Shown here: piece by piece, positions 1 to 11,000 of the stretch
Numbering within the stretch: the stretch's first letter is position 1
Layout: each line of letters starts with the position of its first letter
Source of the DNA: a bacterium
Lineage (GTDB): Bacteria; CSSED10-310; JAFGSJ01
DNA: 64,000 nt
Direction: 5' to 3'
NCBI GenBank assembly: GCA_016934675.1
Contig: JAFGSJ010000027.1
Coordinates: 1 to 64,000, forward strand
Translations under genes and position numbers: made by a program
Notes under the pieces: model-generated
Databases searched by the model: none
What the model saw: only the letters and a program-made list of their open reading frames with translations
Told to the model about the DNA's origin: nothing

Positions 1-2
1 AT

Positions 3-76
3 GCGGGAATAGCTCAGTTGGCTAGAGCATCAGCCTTCCAAGCTGAGGGTCGCGGGTTCGAATCCCGTTTCCCGCT
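3..76 (+). tRNA. tRNA-Gly (anticodon TCC)
   Basis: The cloverleaf can be folded by eye. The acceptor arm GCGGGAA pairs with TTCCCGC, there is a D-arm, an anticodon loop CTTCCAA carrying TCC, and a T-arm with GGTTCGAATCC. The 3' CCA is not encoded, since the bases after the discriminator T are CTTT. It reads GGA and GGG glycine codons. It begins a tRNA cluster upstream of secE, an arrangement common next to tuf and secE in bacteria. Confidence 0.95.
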
Positions 77-89
77 CTTTGTTCCAGAA

Positions 90-165
90 GCCCATGTAGC
101 TCAGCAGGTGGAGCACTTCCTTGGTAAGGAAGAGGTCATCGGTTCAAATCCGATCATGGGCTCCA
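90..165 (+). tRNA. tRNA-Thr (anticodon GGT)
   Basis: The acceptor GCCCATG pairs with CATGGGC. The anticodon stem CTTCC/GGAAG encloses TTGGTAA with anticodon GGT. The T-loop sequence is GGTTCAAATCC. Unlike the neighbouring tRNA-Gly, bases 163-165 read CCA, so the 3' end appears to be encoded. It lies 13 bases after tRNA-Gly and is probably co-transcribed with it. Confidence 0.95.
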
Positions 166-187
166 TTGGATTTTAGGTGAGGTTGAT

Positions 188-337
188 ATGCGAGAGAACA
201 TAATCATGGCATGTACCGAGTGTCAGCATCGGAATTACTGCATGTCCAAAAACAAGAAAAAGCATCCGGATCGTTTTGAGACCAAGAAGTATTGTCCTTT
301 TTGCCATCGTCATACTGTGCATCGTCAGACCAAGTAA
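188..337 (+). CDS. rpmG: 50S ribosomal protein L33 (zinc-binding type)
   Basis: A 49-residue frame starting [17 protein letters not shown]. It is the small large-subunit protein L33. Two CxxC pairs (CTEC near residues 9-12 and CPFC near residue 36) mark the zinc-binding C+ form. A Shine-Dalgarno-like AGGTGAGG stands just upstream of the ATG. It lies between tRNA-Thr and tRNA-Trp ahead of secE, as in many bacteria. L36 and S14 in this window are also zinc-binding types, so the cell seems to rely on zinc-containing ribosomal proteins, at least from these loci. Confidence 0.93.
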   Translation: MRENIIMACTECQHRNYCMSKNKKKHPDRFETKKYCPFCHRHTVHRQTK

Positions 338-387
338 TGGGCTTTGGTGAGCCAGAGTTGTCAAACCAAAGACAGAGGAGAATAAGA

Positions 388-460
388 AGGCCAGTGGCTC
401 AGTTGGTAGAGCATCGGTCTCCAAAACCGAGGATCGGGGGTTCGAGTCCCTCCTGGCCTG
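388..460 (+). tRNA. tRNA-Trp (anticodon CCA)
   Basis: The acceptor AGGCCAG pairs with CTGGCCT and the discriminator base is G. The anticodon loop CTCCAAA gives CCA, which reads the single tryptophan codon. The T-arm reads GGGGGTTCGAGTCCC. CCA is not encoded at the 3' end. Its position immediately before secE is a classic bacterial arrangement. Confidence 0.95.
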
Positions 461-522
461 TTACTATTATAAGGCTGTGTTCAGGAGCAGTCAGCGTAGC
501 ATTCAGGGAAGGATAACGGGCA

Positions 523-789
523 ATGTTCGCAAAAATAATGCAGTTTTTACGGGAATGTCGGATCGAGTTGATGAAGGTATCATGGCCGACCCGGAAAGAG
601 ACGATCAATTCAACGGTCATTATTGTTATTGTCGTATTTGTTTTTGCATTTTTTCTAGGCTTATCGGATATCATTTTATCGAAGGGTATCGAGCCATTCT
701 TTTCTGGGGGCGGTAAAACCTGGTCCATTATTGCAGCAGCCTTTCTTGGTCTGATGATCTGGGCCATTTACGATACAACCAAGAGTTGA
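523..789 (+). CDS. secE: Preprotein translocase subunit SecE
   Basis: This 88-residue protein is SecE, the small clamp subunit that holds the SecY channel together in the inner membrane. The motif ELMKVSWPTRKE near residues 14-25 is the amphipathic helix diagnostic of SecE. One long hydrophobic stretch follows (about residues 29-50), then a second apolar segment near residues 66-84. The family minimum is about 60 residues, so the length is normal for a short one-core SecE. It is followed after 23 bases by nusG, the usual secE-nusG pair. Confidence 0.96.
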   Translation: MFAKIMQFLRECRIELMKVSWPTRKETINSTVIIVIVVFVFAFFLGLSDIILSKGIEPFFSGGGKTWSIIAAAFLGLMIWAIYDTTKS

Positions 790-812
790 TTCAATTTGCA
801 TGAGAGGTCATC

Positions 813-1361
813 ATGGCGAAGAAGTGGTTTGTGCTTCATACACATTCCGGTTTTGAACATCGGGTCAAGGCAGCCCTCGAGGAACGTATTAAAACTGATG
901 GCTACGATGAGATTATCGATAGAATTATCTTGCCGCTTGAAGAAGTGACGGAGATACGTAAGGGCAAGAAGCAAATTGCCAAGAAGAAGTTCCTGCCTGG
1001 TTATCTGTTTATCCATATCGAAACGGATGAGAAGGGTGAAATCCCCAATGATACCTGGCACATGATTCGCAATATACCGAAAGTGACCTCGTTCGTAGGC
1101 TCGGGTGTCAAGCCCTCAGCTTTGGCTGATGAGGAGATGAAATCGATTATTGATCAGATCGAAACCGGTAGTGTGAAACCGAAGACGACCGTTCTGTTTC
1201 AACGAGGAGACCGTGTTCGAGTTATTGATGGTCCTTTTTTGAATTTTTCCGGAATGGTGGATGAGATCAATGCTGATCAGGAAACATTAAAAGTCATGGT
1301 CAGTATTTTTGGTCGGCCGACTCCAGTTAAACTGAAGTTTGGTCAAGTTGAAAGTATTTAG
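813..1361 (+). CDS. nusG: Transcription elongation and antitermination factor NusG
   Basis: A 182-residue NusG starting MAKKWFVLHTHSGFEHRVKAAL, the hallmark of the NGN domain that binds the RNA polymerase clamp. The C-terminal KOW domain begins near residue 130 (FQRGDRVRVIDGPF, then NFSGMVDEI). It couples RNA polymerase to the ribosome or Rho. The start is supported by GAGAGGT eight bases upstream. It ends 9 bases before rplK, so secE, nusG and the L11 operon are probably one transcript. Confidence 0.97.
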   Translation: MAKKWFVLHTHSGFEHRVKAALEERIKTDGYDEIIDRIILPLEEVTEIRKGKKQIAKKKFLPGYLFIHIETDEKGEIPNDTWHMIRNIPKVTSFVGSGVKPSALADEEMKSIIDQIETGSVKPKTTVLFQRGDRVRVIDGPFLNFSGMVDEINADQETLKVMVSIFGRPTPVKLKFGQVESI

Positions 1362-1370
1362 GAGGCTTCA

Positions 1371-1802
1371 ATGGCAAAGAAAGTACTAGGAATGGTTAAA
1401 CTTCAGATTCCCGCTGGACAAGCGAGTCCATCACCACCTGTCGGTCCGGCATTGGGTCAGCATGGTGTTAATATTATGGAATTTTGCAAATCATTCAATG
1501 CCAAGACCAAGAGTAAGGGACAGGAAGGGATGATTATTCCGGTGGTGGTAACTATTTATGCTGATCGGACATTTACGTATATCACGAAAACCCCACCAGC
1601 GGCAGTTTTATTGAAAAAGGCTGCCGGGATCGCCAAAGCCGCTTCTAATGTCAAAAGTGAAGTTGCTGGTAAGGTAACGCGGAGTCAGGTCAAGGAGATT
1701 GCCGAAACAAAAATGCCGGATTTAAATGCCCACTCGATTGAACAAGCCATCAAGATTATATCCGGAACGGCTCGAAGCATGGGTATTGAAATCATCGACT
1801 GA
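1371..1802 (+). CDS. rplK: 50S ribosomal protein L11
   Basis: A 143-residue L11, close to the usual 141-142. The N-terminal [19 protein letters not shown] and the central [11 protein letters not shown] are the conserved L11 motifs. The C-terminal domain binds the GTPase-centre rRNA. It has a clear AGGAGG upstream of ATG. It opens the rplKAJL-rpoBC gene set. Confidence 0.98.
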   Translation: MAKKVLGMVKLQIPAGQASPSPPVGPALGQHGVNIMEFCKSFNAKTKSKGQEGMIIPVVVTIYADRTFTYITKTPPAAVLLKKAAGIAKAASNVKSEVAGKVTRSQVKEIAETKMPDLNAHSIEQAIKIISGTARSMGIEIID

Positions 1803-1825
1803 GTCATGAACTGGAGAGTAGTAGC

Positions 1826-2533
1826 ATGCCAAAACACGGGAAAAAGTATCGGGACGTTAAAAGTAAGATTGAACCGGACCGCCTGTATCAGTTAGAGGAG
1901 GCCCTCAATTTCATTAAGGAGAACGGTATCGCCAAATTTGATGAATCGGTCGATATTGCTATGAAGTTGGGTGTTAATCCCCGCCATGCGGATCAAGTCG
2001 TCCGGGGGACATTGGTCCTGCCACATGGAACGGGCAAAGTAGTCAAGGTCCTTGTTTTTGCTATGGGCGAAAAGGAAAAAGAAGCTCAGGAGGCGGGCGC
2101 TGATTTTGTGGGAGGTGAAGAATTAATCGAAAAAATTGCCAAGGAGAATTGGCTGGATTTTGATTCCGCAGTGGCTACACCGGATATGATGGGCAAAGTG
2201 AGTAAGCTTGGCCGGGTCCTCGGTCCGCGGGGCTTGATGCCCAATCCTAAATCAGGTACGGTCACTTTTGATGTCGGGAAGGCTGTACAGGAGATCAAGG
2301 CCGGTAAAATTCAATACCGGGTTGATAAAACAGGTATTATCCATGCCCCAATTGGAAAACGTTCCCTTGATTTAAACAAGCTGATTGAGAACGCTTGGCT
2401 TCTGATTGAAGCGGTCATCAAGGCAAAACCGGCATCTGCCAAAGGCAAGTACCTGCTGAGTACCGCTATTTCCACAACCATGGGACCCGGACTGAAATTA
2501 GATACGAATAGCTTAATGGCTCGATTCAGATAA
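1826..2533 (+). CDS. rplA: 50S ribosomal protein L1
   Basis: A 235-residue L1 of normal length, starting [17 protein letters not shown]. The conserved block [18 protein letters not shown] is present in the middle, followed by [22 protein letters not shown]1 forms the mobile L1 stalk at the ribosomal E site and in E. coli autoregulates the L11 operon. It lies 23 bases downstream of rplK. Confidence 0.98.
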   Translation: MPKHGKKYRDVKSKIEPDRLYQLEEALNFIKENGIAKFDESVDIAMKLGVNPRHADQVVRGTLVLPHGTGKVVKVLVFAMGEKEKEAQEAGADFVGGEELIEKIAKENWLDFDSAVATPDMMGKVSKLGRVLGPRGLMPNPKSGTVTFDVGKAVQEIKAGKIQYRVDKTGIIHAPIGKRSLDLNKLIENAWLLIEAVIKAKPASAKGKYLLSTAISTTMGPGLKLDTNSLMARFR

Positions 2534-2542
2534 CGTGATTGA

Positions 2543-2583
2543 GCTTGTTTCTGAGGACCAGGTCCTTGTGCACAGAAACAAGC
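2543..2583 (+). promoter_or_regulatory. L10-type ribosomal leader RNA hairpin
   Basis: The 113 bases between rplA and rplJ contain a perfect 11-bp stem, GCTTGTTTCTG (2543-2553) with CAGAAACAAGC (2573-2583). The asymmetric loop contains GGACC and GGTCC. Position and shape match the known L10 leader, where L10 or the L10-L12 complex binds the mRNA before rplJ and represses translation. The assignment rests on position and stem; a covariance-model match was not run. Confidence 0.75.
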
Positions 2584-2646
2584 CGGAGAGCTTATGAATT
2601 CCTCTCTATTCTTGTTGTCTATCCACCTTAGAAGGGAGGCTTACAG

Positions 2647-3162
2647 TTGCATCGTGAAACTAAAAAGGAAATAGTTCAAGGTCTGAATGCGACGTTTCAT
2701 TCAGTTAATACTGCGTTCCTGCTCGACTATCGTGGTCTGACTGTTGCGGCCATGGAGGAACTCCGGGCAGAATTACGCAAGTATAATGGCAGTTTCCATG
2801 TCATAAAAAACACATTGGCGGCGCGTGCTTGCGAGGACACTCCTCTTGCCTGCTTCAAGACAGCCCTCAAAGGCCCGACGGCCATTACCTATGCCGGTGA
2901 AAATCCGGTTGAAGTTGCGAAAACCTTGCTGAAATTCATCCAGGGATATCCGTCCATATCCTTGAAGGCAGCTGTTCTTCAAGGTAAAGCGATAAACTAT
3001 AATGAAGTGGAAGAACTGTCAAAATTGCCGACCAAGGAAGTGCTTCAGGCCACATTACTCGGACTGATCTGTGCTCCCATTCAGGCTTTATATACTGTCT
3101 TTCAGGAAAATGCACGCAAAGTGGTCAGAGTGATCAACGCGAAGGCAAATCAGGCAACATAA
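2647..3162 (+). CDS. rplJ: 50S ribosomal protein L10
   Basis: A 171-residue L10, the base of the L7/L12 stalk. The conserved N-terminal block with LLDYRGLTVAAMEELRAELR and VIKNTLAARA is clear, and the C-terminal helix that carries L12 dimers follows. The start codon is TTG; no ATG fits, and AGAAGGGAGG lies just upstream of it. It sits behind the L10 leader hairpin and before rplL, consistent with autoregulation of the L10-L12 pair. Confidence 0.96.
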   Translation: MHRETKKEIVQGLNATFHSVNTAFLLDYRGLTVAAMEELRAELRKYNGSFHVIKNTLAARACEDTPLACFKTALKGPTAITYAGENPVEVAKTLLKFIQGYPSISLKAAVLQGKAINYNEVEELSKLPTKEVLQATLLGLICAPIQALYTVFQENARKVVRVINAKANQAT

Positions 3163-3212
3163 GCTGCCGATAATCATTTCAAAGAAAAAACCAATCATGT
3201 GTGGAGGTTATC

Positions 3213-3599
3213 ATGTCAGAAATTAACAAGGAACAGGTTATCGATTACATCGTCAATATGAGTCTTCTGGAAGCTTCAGAATTGGTCAAAACACTTGAAG
3301 AAAAGCTCGGTGTTTCCGCGGCTGCACCTATTATGGCCGCAGCACCGGTAGCTGCTGCTGGCACTGCGGCACCGGCTGAAGCTGAAAAGACGGAATTCAA
3401 CGTTATTTTAACCGGTTTTGGTGACAAGAAAATCCAGGTCATTAAAGTTGTCCGGGCCTTGACAGGTCTTGGTTTGAAAGAGGCCAAGGAATTGGTTGAT
3501 GGCGTTCCCAAGCCCGTCAAGGAAGGGATCACCAAGGAGGAAGCCGCTGAGGCGAAGAAACAGCTTGAGGAGGCTGGTGCAACTGTTGAACTCAAATAG
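3213..3599 (+). CDS. rplL: 50S ribosomal protein L7/L12
   Basis: A 128-residue L7/L12. The N-terminal dimerisation helices (about residues 1-33) are followed by an Ala/Pro-rich hinge (about 36-56) and the globular factor-binding domain with [19 protein letters not shown]. The frame is open to a GTG at 3201, but GGAGG at 3203-3207 is the ribosome binding site for ATG at 3213, so I start there. The C-terminal domain is a useful in-genome comparison for the L12-like domain in the BY-kinase at 42456. Confidence 0.97.
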   Translation: MSEINKEQVIDYIVNMSLLEASELVKTLEEKLGVSAAAPIMAAAPVAAAGTAAPAEAEKTEFNVILTGFGDKKIQVIKVVRALTGLGLKEAKELVDGVPKPVKEGITKEEAAEAKKQLEEAGATVELK

Positions 3600-3696
3600 A
3601 AATTCTAGAGATACATACGTGTGAGTACTGTGGTAACAAATAACCTACCTATGGGTTCGATCATAAATGACCTTACTCAAGAGGGAAGGAGCTTCA

Positions 3697-6600
3697 ATGC
3701 GCCAATCATTGTCTGAAGCGAAGGTAAGCAGGGAGACCCAACAGAACCAACGTTTTGATTTTGGGAAAATAAAGCCTGTTATTGGTCTTCCCAATTTAAT
3801 TGAAGTACAGCAAAGTTCTTTCGAACGGTTTCTTCAATTGGACATGCTCCCTCAAGACCGAAGCAACAGTGGCATGGAAGAGATTTTTCAGAGTGTCTTT
3901 CCGATCACGAATTATAATGAAACTGCTTCATTAGAGTATGTTTCATACGAAATTGGGACATGGGAATGTAACTGTGGCAAGCTGAAGGGTATGCAAAATC
4001 GTTACACCTACAGTTGCCAATGCGGTCGGATCAATGGCGTCGGTGATATTTCCAAAATGATCGTCGCGGATCCTCATTTCGAGACCAAGTGTTCTGAATG
4101 CGGTACCGAGGTCCAATATACTTGGTGCAAGCATTGCGAAACCCGGGTTGCCTTCAAAATGAAATACGATGCCGATGAATGTTTGAAACGGGGAATGACT
4201 TATTCCGCTCCACTGAAGCTGACTATCAGATTAGTGGTTTGGGACAGGGACCCCGAGACCGATATCCGTAACATTCGCGACATCAAGGAACAGGAAGTCT
4301 ATCTCGGTGAATTGCCGATTATGACCAGTGTATATATTGATCATCAGGGTAAAGTCCGGGTAGGCAATAAAGGTACTTTTATCGTCAATGGCACAGAACG
4401 GGTTGTGGTCAGTCAGATGCATCGATCGCCCGGTGTCTTTTTCAAACATGATAAAGGTAAATCCCATGCTAGCGGTCGAATTCTGTATGCCGCTTCCATT
4501 ATTCCCTATCGTGGGTCCTGGATGGAATTTGAATTCGATATCAACGATGTGCTCTACGTCCGGATCGACCGGAAAAGAAAAATTCCAGCCACGCTTCTGT
4601 TACGCGCGCTCGGTGTCACCGAAAATGAAGAAATCATCCGCTTGTTCTATGAGATGGACACCATTTATCTGAAAGACAATGGCTACTATCGGAGTTTTTC
4701 CGAGTTACTCATCGGCGAGAAAGTATCGGATGGGATAGTTGATAGTGCGACCGGCGAGGTTGTTCTCAAAGCCGGTAAAAAAATGACCAAGGGACTTTTC
4801 AAAAAATTGAAGCAGCGTGACATCGCCGAGATGAAGGTCTTTCCAGAGGATTTGCAGAACAAGATTATCGGCCAGGACATCGTGGATGAGGAAACAGGCG
4901 AGATTTATTACGAAGCTGGGAAAATAATGACCATCGAGGATGCCGAAGCGATTTTCAACCTGCAGATACCCACTTTCAAGATTCTGTTGATGGAAGCCTC
5001 TCACGTGGGTAATCCGATTTTGGAGACCTTGAAGAAGGACAAAATCGATTATGCCGAAAATCCCGAACGTGAAGCACAGATCGAAATATACCGCCGGCTT
5101 CGACCCGGTGATCCGCTTACTTCGGAGAGTGCCCGCTCTCTTTTTGAGCGGCTTTTTTTCAATTCGAAGTACTATGATCTTTCGCAGGTCGGACGGTTGA
5201 AGATCAATCGTAAGCTTGGACTCGAAATTCCTCTGGATGATCGTGTATTGCGTAAAGAAGATATCATCAAGGTAGTCGATTATCTGTTGAAACTGAAACA
5301 AGGTTTCGGCAGTATCGATGACATCGATCATCTGGGTAATCGCCGGGTCCGGGCGGTCGGGGAATTGCTTCAGAACATTCTTCGGACGGGCTTGGTCAGA
5401 ATGGAGCGGGCGATCAAGGAACGCATGAGTATCCAGGACATTGCCACCTCCATGCCCTATGATCTGATTAATTCAAAACCCATCACTTCGGTGATTAAAG
5501 AGTTTTTTGGTAGTTCACAGCTATCTCAGTTCATGGACCAGAACAACCCTCTGGCCGAATTGACACATAAACGCAGATTGAGTGCTTTGGGTCCCGGTGG
5601 TTTGAGCCGAGAGCGGGCCGGTTTTGAAGTCCGTGATGTCCACCCGACCCATTATGGCCGCATTTGCCCGATTGAAACACCTGAGGGCCCGAATGTCGGT
5701 TTGATTACTTCGCTTTCGACCTATGCTCGGGTCAATGAATTCGGCTTTCTGGAGACACCATATCGAAAAATTAAAGAGGGCAAGGTCACGGCTGAAATCG
5801 ATTATCTGACCGCTCTTGATGAGGAGAAGACACGTTTTGGTGGCGAAGGCGATCAAAACTATGTCATTGTTCAGGCAAACGCGCCTATTGATGAAAAAAC
5901 CGGCAATCTGAAGGGGGAGCGAGTCCAGGCCCGTAAAGGTAATGATTTCATCCAGATACCTCCCAAAGAGACAGACTATATGGATGTCTCGCCGAAACAG
6001 CTCGTCAGCGTTTCTGCCAGTCTCATTCCCTTTCTGGAAAACGACGATGCCAATCGGGCCTTGATGGGTTCCAACATGCAACGGCAAGCAGTCCCCTTGA
6101 TGATTACCGATTCACCCGTGGTTGGCACTGGTATGGAAGCTGTTGTGGCGAAAGATTCCGGGGTTACTGTGGTCGCGGTCCGTGGCGGCATCGTCGAAAG
6201 TGTTTCAGCGGATCGAATCATCATCCGCAGTGAGAAAAGGGAGATTATGGGTGAGCGCAATTTCCCCGATGCCGGTGTTGATGTGTACAATTTGATCAAG
6301 TTCCAGCGTTCCAACCAGAATACCTGTTACAATCAAAAACCAATTGTTCGTAAAGGTCAGACGGTCGAGGCTGGTCAAATCATAGCCGATGGCCCCGCCA
6401 CGCAGAACGGTGAGTTGGCTCTGGGGCGTAATATTTTAGCTGCATTCATGCCGTGGCGCGGTTACAACTACGAAGATGCTATCCTGATGTCAGAAACGGT
6501 CCTGATGGAGGACCGGTACACTTCGATCCATATCGAGGAATTCGAGCTCGAGGCCCGTGATACCAAGTTGGGCAAGGAAGATATTACCCGCGATATTCCC

Positions 6601-7992
6601 AATTCATCTGACGAAGCCCTGCGAAATCTTGACCAGAGCGGTATCATTCGCATTGGGGCCCAGGTTATCCCCGGTGATATTCTGGTCGGGAAAGTCACGC
6701 CTAAAGGGGAAACAAAGCTGACTCCCGAAGAAGAACTGTTGCGGGCAATTTTTGGCGAAAAAGCCGGGGATGTCAGGGACGCCTCTCTGATTACACCTCC
6801 CGGCATTGAAGGGACTGTTATTGATGTCAAAGTCTTCTCGCGGAAAAGTGCTGAAAAAGACCAACGAAGCAAAGACATCGAGGACCAGGAAATCTCTCGT
6901 CTGCAGAAAGAGTATGAGGACGAAGCTGAGATAATTCGTGAGGAGAAGTTGAAAAAATTGCAGGAGGCTTATGCGGGTCAGAAATTGAAAGCAAGTATCA
7001 AAGCCTCGAATTCAACAAAGGTCCTCTATAAGAAAGGGGCAACGCTTCCAGAATCGTATGTCGAGACACTGAACGAGGAGGGGTTGAGTGCTCTGAATGT
7101 GGTCATTACCAATACATTGAAAGCGACACTCAATGATATTAACCGTAAAGCTGAAGAGCAACTCCATATCGTAAAGACTATTTTAAAGAACAAGATCAAC
7201 AGATTACAGAAAGGTGAAGAACTACCTCCCGGAGTAATCAAGCTGGTCAAGGTTTACATTGCCGTCAAACGCAAAATGTCTGTCGGTGACAAAATGGCGG
7301 GGCGCCATGGCAACAAGGGCGTCATAGCCAAAATCCTGCCGATCGAAGACATGCCCCTTTTACCCAATGGCGACGCTATCGAGATCATTCTGAATCCTCT
7401 CGGTGTTCCGTCCCGGATGAATGTCGGCCAGATACTTGAAACACATCTCGGTCTTGCTGCTCAGGCACTCGGTTATAAGATTGCCACCCCGGTTTTTGAC
7501 GGCGCAACGGAAACCGAAATCAGAAAATGGCTCAAAAAAGCCAATTTGCCAAGCACGGGCCAATTAAAGCTTCGAGATGGTCGAACAGGCGATTACTTCG
7601 ACCAGGCCATTACTGTTGGTTACATCTATATGCTCAAATTGAACCATCTGGCCGCAGACAAAATCCATGCCCGCTCGATCGGACCCTATTCGCTTGTTAC
7701 CCAACAACCATTGGGCGGTAAAGCCCAGTTTGGCGGTCAACGCTTCGGCGAAATGGAGGTCTGGGCATTGGAGGCTTATGGTGCCGCTTTCACACTCCAG
7801 GAATTGCTGACGGTCAAATCCGATGATGTGGCTGGACGAACCAAGATTTATCAATCTATCGTCAAGGGTGAAAACGTGCTTGAAGCTGGTGTCCCCGAAT
7901 CATTCAATGTCTTGTTCAAGGAACTGCAGAGTTTGGCTCTTGATGTTGAACTCATCGATACGAAGAAACAGGATTCAATAACCATTGCATAA
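3697..7992 (+). CDS. rpoB: DNA-directed RNA polymerase subunit beta, with cysteine-rich insert
   Basis: A 1431-residue beta subunit. The rifampicin region ([33 protein letters not shown]) looks wild type, and the C-terminal [14 protein letters not shown] and [13 protein letters not shown] blocks are intact. The frame is open to ATG 3667, but GAGGGAAGGAG precedes ATG 3697, which gives MRQSLSEAK and is preferred. Odd: between LEYVSYEIG (ending near residue 87) and [14 protein letters not shown] (from residue 156) there are about 67 extra residues with eight cysteines (91, 93, 107, 109, 132, 135, 144, 147). Most RpoB proteins join these two conserved blocks almost directly. A second charged insert lies around residues 340-450, where lineage-specific insertions are common. 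Confidence 0.98.
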   Translation: MRQSLSEAKVSRETQQNQRFDFGKIKPVIGLPNLIEVQQSSFERFLQLDMLPQDRSNSGMEEIFQSVFPITNYNETASLEYVSYEIGTWECNCGKLKGMQNRYTYSCQCGRINGVGDISKMIVADPHFETKCSECGTEVQYTWCKHCETRVAFKMKYDADECLKRGMTYSAPLKLTIRLVVWDRDPETDIRNIRDIKEQEVYLGELPIMTSVYIDHQGKVRVGNKGTFIVNGTERVVVSQMHRSPGVFFKHDKGKSHASGRILYAASIIPYRGSWMEFEFDINDVLYVRIDRKRKIPATLLLRALGVTENEEIIRLFYEMDTIYLKDNGYYRSFSELLIGEKVSDGIVDSATGEVVLKAGKKMTKGLFKKLKQRDIAEMKVFPEDLQNKIIGQDIVDEETGEIYYEAGKIMTIEDAEAIFNLQIPTFKILLMEASHVGNPILETLKKDKIDYAENPEREAQIEIYRRLRPGDPLTSESARSLFERLFFNSKYYDLSQVGRLKINRKLGLEIPLDDRVLRKEDIIKVVDYLLKLKQGFGSIDDIDHLGNRRVRAVGELLQNILRTGLVRMERAIKERMSIQDIATSMPYDLINSKPITSVIKEFFGSSQLSQFMDQNNPLAELTHKRRLSALGPGGLSRERAGFEVRDVHPTHYGRICPIETPEGPNVGLITSLSTYARVNEFGFLETPYRKIKEGKVTAEIDYLTALDEEKTRFGGEGDQNYVIVQANAPIDEKTGNLKGERVQARKGNDFIQIPPKETDYMDVSPKQLVSVSASLIPFLENDDANRALMGSNMQRQAVPLMITDSPVVGTGMEAVVAKDSGVTVVAVRGGIVESVSADRIIIRSEKREIMGERNFPDAGVDVYNLIKFQRSNQNTCYNQKPIVRKGQTVEAGQIIADGPATQNGELALGRNILAAFMPWRGYNYEDAILMSETVLMEDRYTSIHIEEFELEARDTKLGKEDITRDIPNSSDEALRNLDQSGIIRIGAQVIPGDILVGKVTPKGETKLTPEEELLRAIFGEKAGDVRDASLITPPGIEGTVIDVKVFSRKSAEKDQRSKDIEDQEISRLQKEYEDEAEIIREEKLKKLQEAYAGQKLKASIKASNSTKVLYKKGATLPESYVETLNEEGLSALNVVITNTLKATLNDINRKAEEQLHIVKTILKNKINRLQKGEELPPGVIKLVKVYIAVKRKMSVGDKMAGRHGNKGVIAKILPIEDMPLLPNGDAIEIILNPLGVPSRMNVGQILETHLGLAAQALGYKIATPVFDGATETEIRKWLKKANLPSTGQLKLRDGRTGDYFDQAITVGYIYMLKLNHLAADKIHARSIGPYSLVTQQPLGGKAQFGGQRFGEMEVWALEAYGAAFTLQELLTVKSDDVAGRTKIYQSIVKGENVLEAGVPESFNVLFKELQSLALDVELIDTKKQDSITIA
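3958..4158 (+). other. Zinc-ribbon-like insert encoded within rpoB
   Basis: This stretch encodes roughly RpoB residues 88-154. Cysteines fall as CxC (91, 93), CxC (107, 109), CxxC (132, 135) and CxxC (144, 147), which would suit two zinc sites. Its opening [14 protein letters not shown] is very close to [14 protein letters not shown] of the RpoC zinc finger in this same window. It lies in the part of beta that forms the lobe near downstream DNA. That it binds zinc, and that it arose from RpoC, is inference. Confidence 0.8.
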
Positions 7993-8029
7993 TTGTTTGG
8001 TCACTTTTCCTTAAAAAGGGAGGTACAAT

Positions 8030-11000
8030 TTGACAGATATATTTGACCTCTTCGAAAAACCAAAAGAAACGACGGATTTCGACGCTCTCAGAATCCGCTT
8101 GGCTTCACCTGAACGAATTCGGGACTGGTCCTTTGGCGAAGTTGTAAAACCTGAAACCATTAACTATCGGACCTTCAAACCTGAGCGTGGTGGCCTCTTT
8201 TGTGCGAAAATTTTCGGCCCTACCAAGGACTGGGAATGCAATTGCGGTAAATATAAACGCATGAAACACCGTGGCATTGTCTGCGATAAATGTGGTGTCG
8301 AGGTTATTCAATCCAAAGTTCGAAGGGAACGCCTGGCCCATATAGAATTAGCTTGTCCCGTCGCCCATATCTGGTTCTGCAAGGGTTTGCCGAGCCGGAT
8401 CGGTAATATTCTCGACATGTCCATGAGAGAATTGGAACGGATTCTCTACTTCGAGACCTATGTCGTGGTAGATGGGGGTGATACGGAACTCCAGCCCGGT
8501 GAATATCTGACTGAAGAACAATACTATGAAATGAAGGATGAATATGGTGATGATTTCAAGGCTGGTATGGGCGGGGAAGCTATTCGGGAACTCCTCCGTA
8601 CGATTGATCCCATCACTCTCTCTGATGAACTGAGAACCGGACTGCGGGAAGCGACCTCTGTCCAAAAAAAGAAAAAATTGACGAAACGATTGAAAGTGGT
8701 CGAAGCTTTCAAAAGATCGGGCAACAAGCCGGAATGGATGATACTGGAAGTCATCCCTGTCATTCCTCCCGATTTGCGACCTCTTGTGCCCTTGGACGGC
8801 GGACGTTTTGCCACGTCTGACCTCAACGATCTTTATCGCCGTGTCATTAACCGTAATAATCGCTTGAAGAGACTGCAAGAACTCCGCGCTCCCGATGTCA
8901 TTATCCGAAATGAAAAACGCATGCTCCAGGAATCCGTCGATTCCCTGTTCGATAATGGTCGGCGGGGGCGAACACTCAAAGGTGCCAATAACAGACCCTT
9001 GCGATCGTTATCTGACATGCTCAAAGGTAAAACCGGACGATTTCGGCAAAACCTCTTGGGAAAACGGGTTGATTATTCCGGGCGTTCGGTTATTGTGGTC
9101 GGTCCCGAATTGAAATTGAACGAATGCGGGCTCCCCAAAAAAATGGCCCTGGAATTATTTAAACCGTTCATTTTTCATAAACTCGAAGAAAAAGGGTATG
9201 TCACGACCATAAAAAGTGCTAAAAAAATGGTTGAATCGGAAAAAGAAGAGGTCTGGGATATTCTCGAGGACATCATCCGCGACCATACTATATTACTCAA
9301 TCGGGCACCTACGCTGCACCGTTTAGGTATTCAAGCGTTTCAACCCCTACTCAAGGAGGGTGAGGCAATCTCGATTCATCCTCTGGTCTGTCAAGCTTTC
9401 AATGCCGATTTTGACGGAGACCAGATGGCAGTCCATATCCCTCTTTCACGGCAGGCCTTGGATGAGAGTCAATCACTGATGCTGAGTGCTACCAACATCT
9501 TGTCTCCGGCCCATGGCTCACCGATTACTGTTCCAAACCAGGATATCGTGCTGGGTAGTTATTACTTGACCAAGATGCGTGATGGATTGAAGGGTGAGGG
9601 CAAGGTCTTTACTTCTTTTAACGAAGTTCGCCGGGCTTATGATAACGGAAAACTTGACTTGCATACAAAAATCAAGGTCAGATATGGTTGTGAATTCATT
9701 GAAACAAGTGTGGGACGTGTTATTTTCAATGAGGTCTTACCTGATGACTATCCTTTCTTTAATGATGTAGCCAATCGGAAGAATCTGGCCCGTTTGGTCA
9801 ATAGTATTTTTATCCAATTCGGCAACGATAGGACCGTTGTTATGTTGGATCGCTTGAAAACGCTTGGTTTTGAATATGCGACCCGAGGCGGTATCTCAAT
9901 CAGCATTGACGATATCAAGGTCCCACCACAGAAGGAAGAGTTGATTAAAGATGCCCTGAAAAAGGTCCGTGAAGTCGAGAATCAGTATCTTGACGGTATT
10001 ATCACCAATGGTGAACGTTATAACAAAGTCGTCGATATCTGGTCATACACGACTGATATGGTTTCTCGGGAAATGTTCAATGAATTGACCGATGAAAAGA
10101 GGGCTGACGAAACTGATCCCACAAAAATCGGCGGTCAATTCAACTCGATTTACATGATGTCCGATTCGGGTGCTCGGGGCAATCCACAGCAGATCAGGCA
10201 GTTGGCTGGTATGCGTGGCTTGATGGCCAAGCCTTCCGGTGAGATCATCGAAACGCCGATCACGGCTAATTTCCGTGAGGGGCTGACCGTATTACAATAT
10301 TTTATCTCAACTCATGGTGCTCGCAAGGGTCTGGCCGATACGGCTCTGAAGACAGCCGATTCGGGTTATTTAACCCGACGGTTGGTTGATGTTGCTCAGG
10401 ATGTTATCATTACCGAGGAAGACTGTGGAACTCTCAAGGGGATCGATGTTACGCCCATTGTCGAGGGTGGCAAGATCGTTGAACCTCTTCGTGATCGTAT
10501 CCTGGGACGCGTCGCCCTTCAGGATGTGCTTGATCCCATTTCCCGGGAGATTTTGATTTCCTCGAATCAGGAAATTACCGAGGAATTAGCGGCCCTAGCT
10601 GACGAAGTCCACCTCGAAAAAGTGAGAATTCGCTCGGTCCTGACCTGCGAAGCAAAGCATGGTGTCTGTGCAAAATGTTACGGTCGCGATCTCGCAACAG
10701 GGCATATGGTCCAACTTGGCGAAGCGGTCGGTGTTATTGCAGCTCAATCTATTGGTGAGCCGGGGACGCAGTTGACCATGAGAACTTTCCATATTGGCGG
10801 TGCCGCTTCCAAACGTGTTGAAGAAACATCACTTCAGGCCAAGAATCCCGGGACCGTTAAACTTGTCAATGCCCATACTGTCAGGAATAAAGATGGTGAT
10901 CTCATCGTTATGAGCAAGAACACTGCTTTGGCTATTGTCGATGAAGAAGGCCGGGAAAAGGAACGTTATTCACTGGTCTATGGCGCAAAGCTTCGGGTCG

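Noticed and set aside
3201-3212. GTG start for rplL
   Set aside because: The GGAGG at 3203-3207 would lie inside the coding region; ATG 3213 is the standard start of L7/L12.
4705-5331. A 208-codon open frame on the minus strand inside rpoB
   Set aside because: It is the complement of strongly conserved rpoB codons, has no ribosome binding site and resembles no protein I know.
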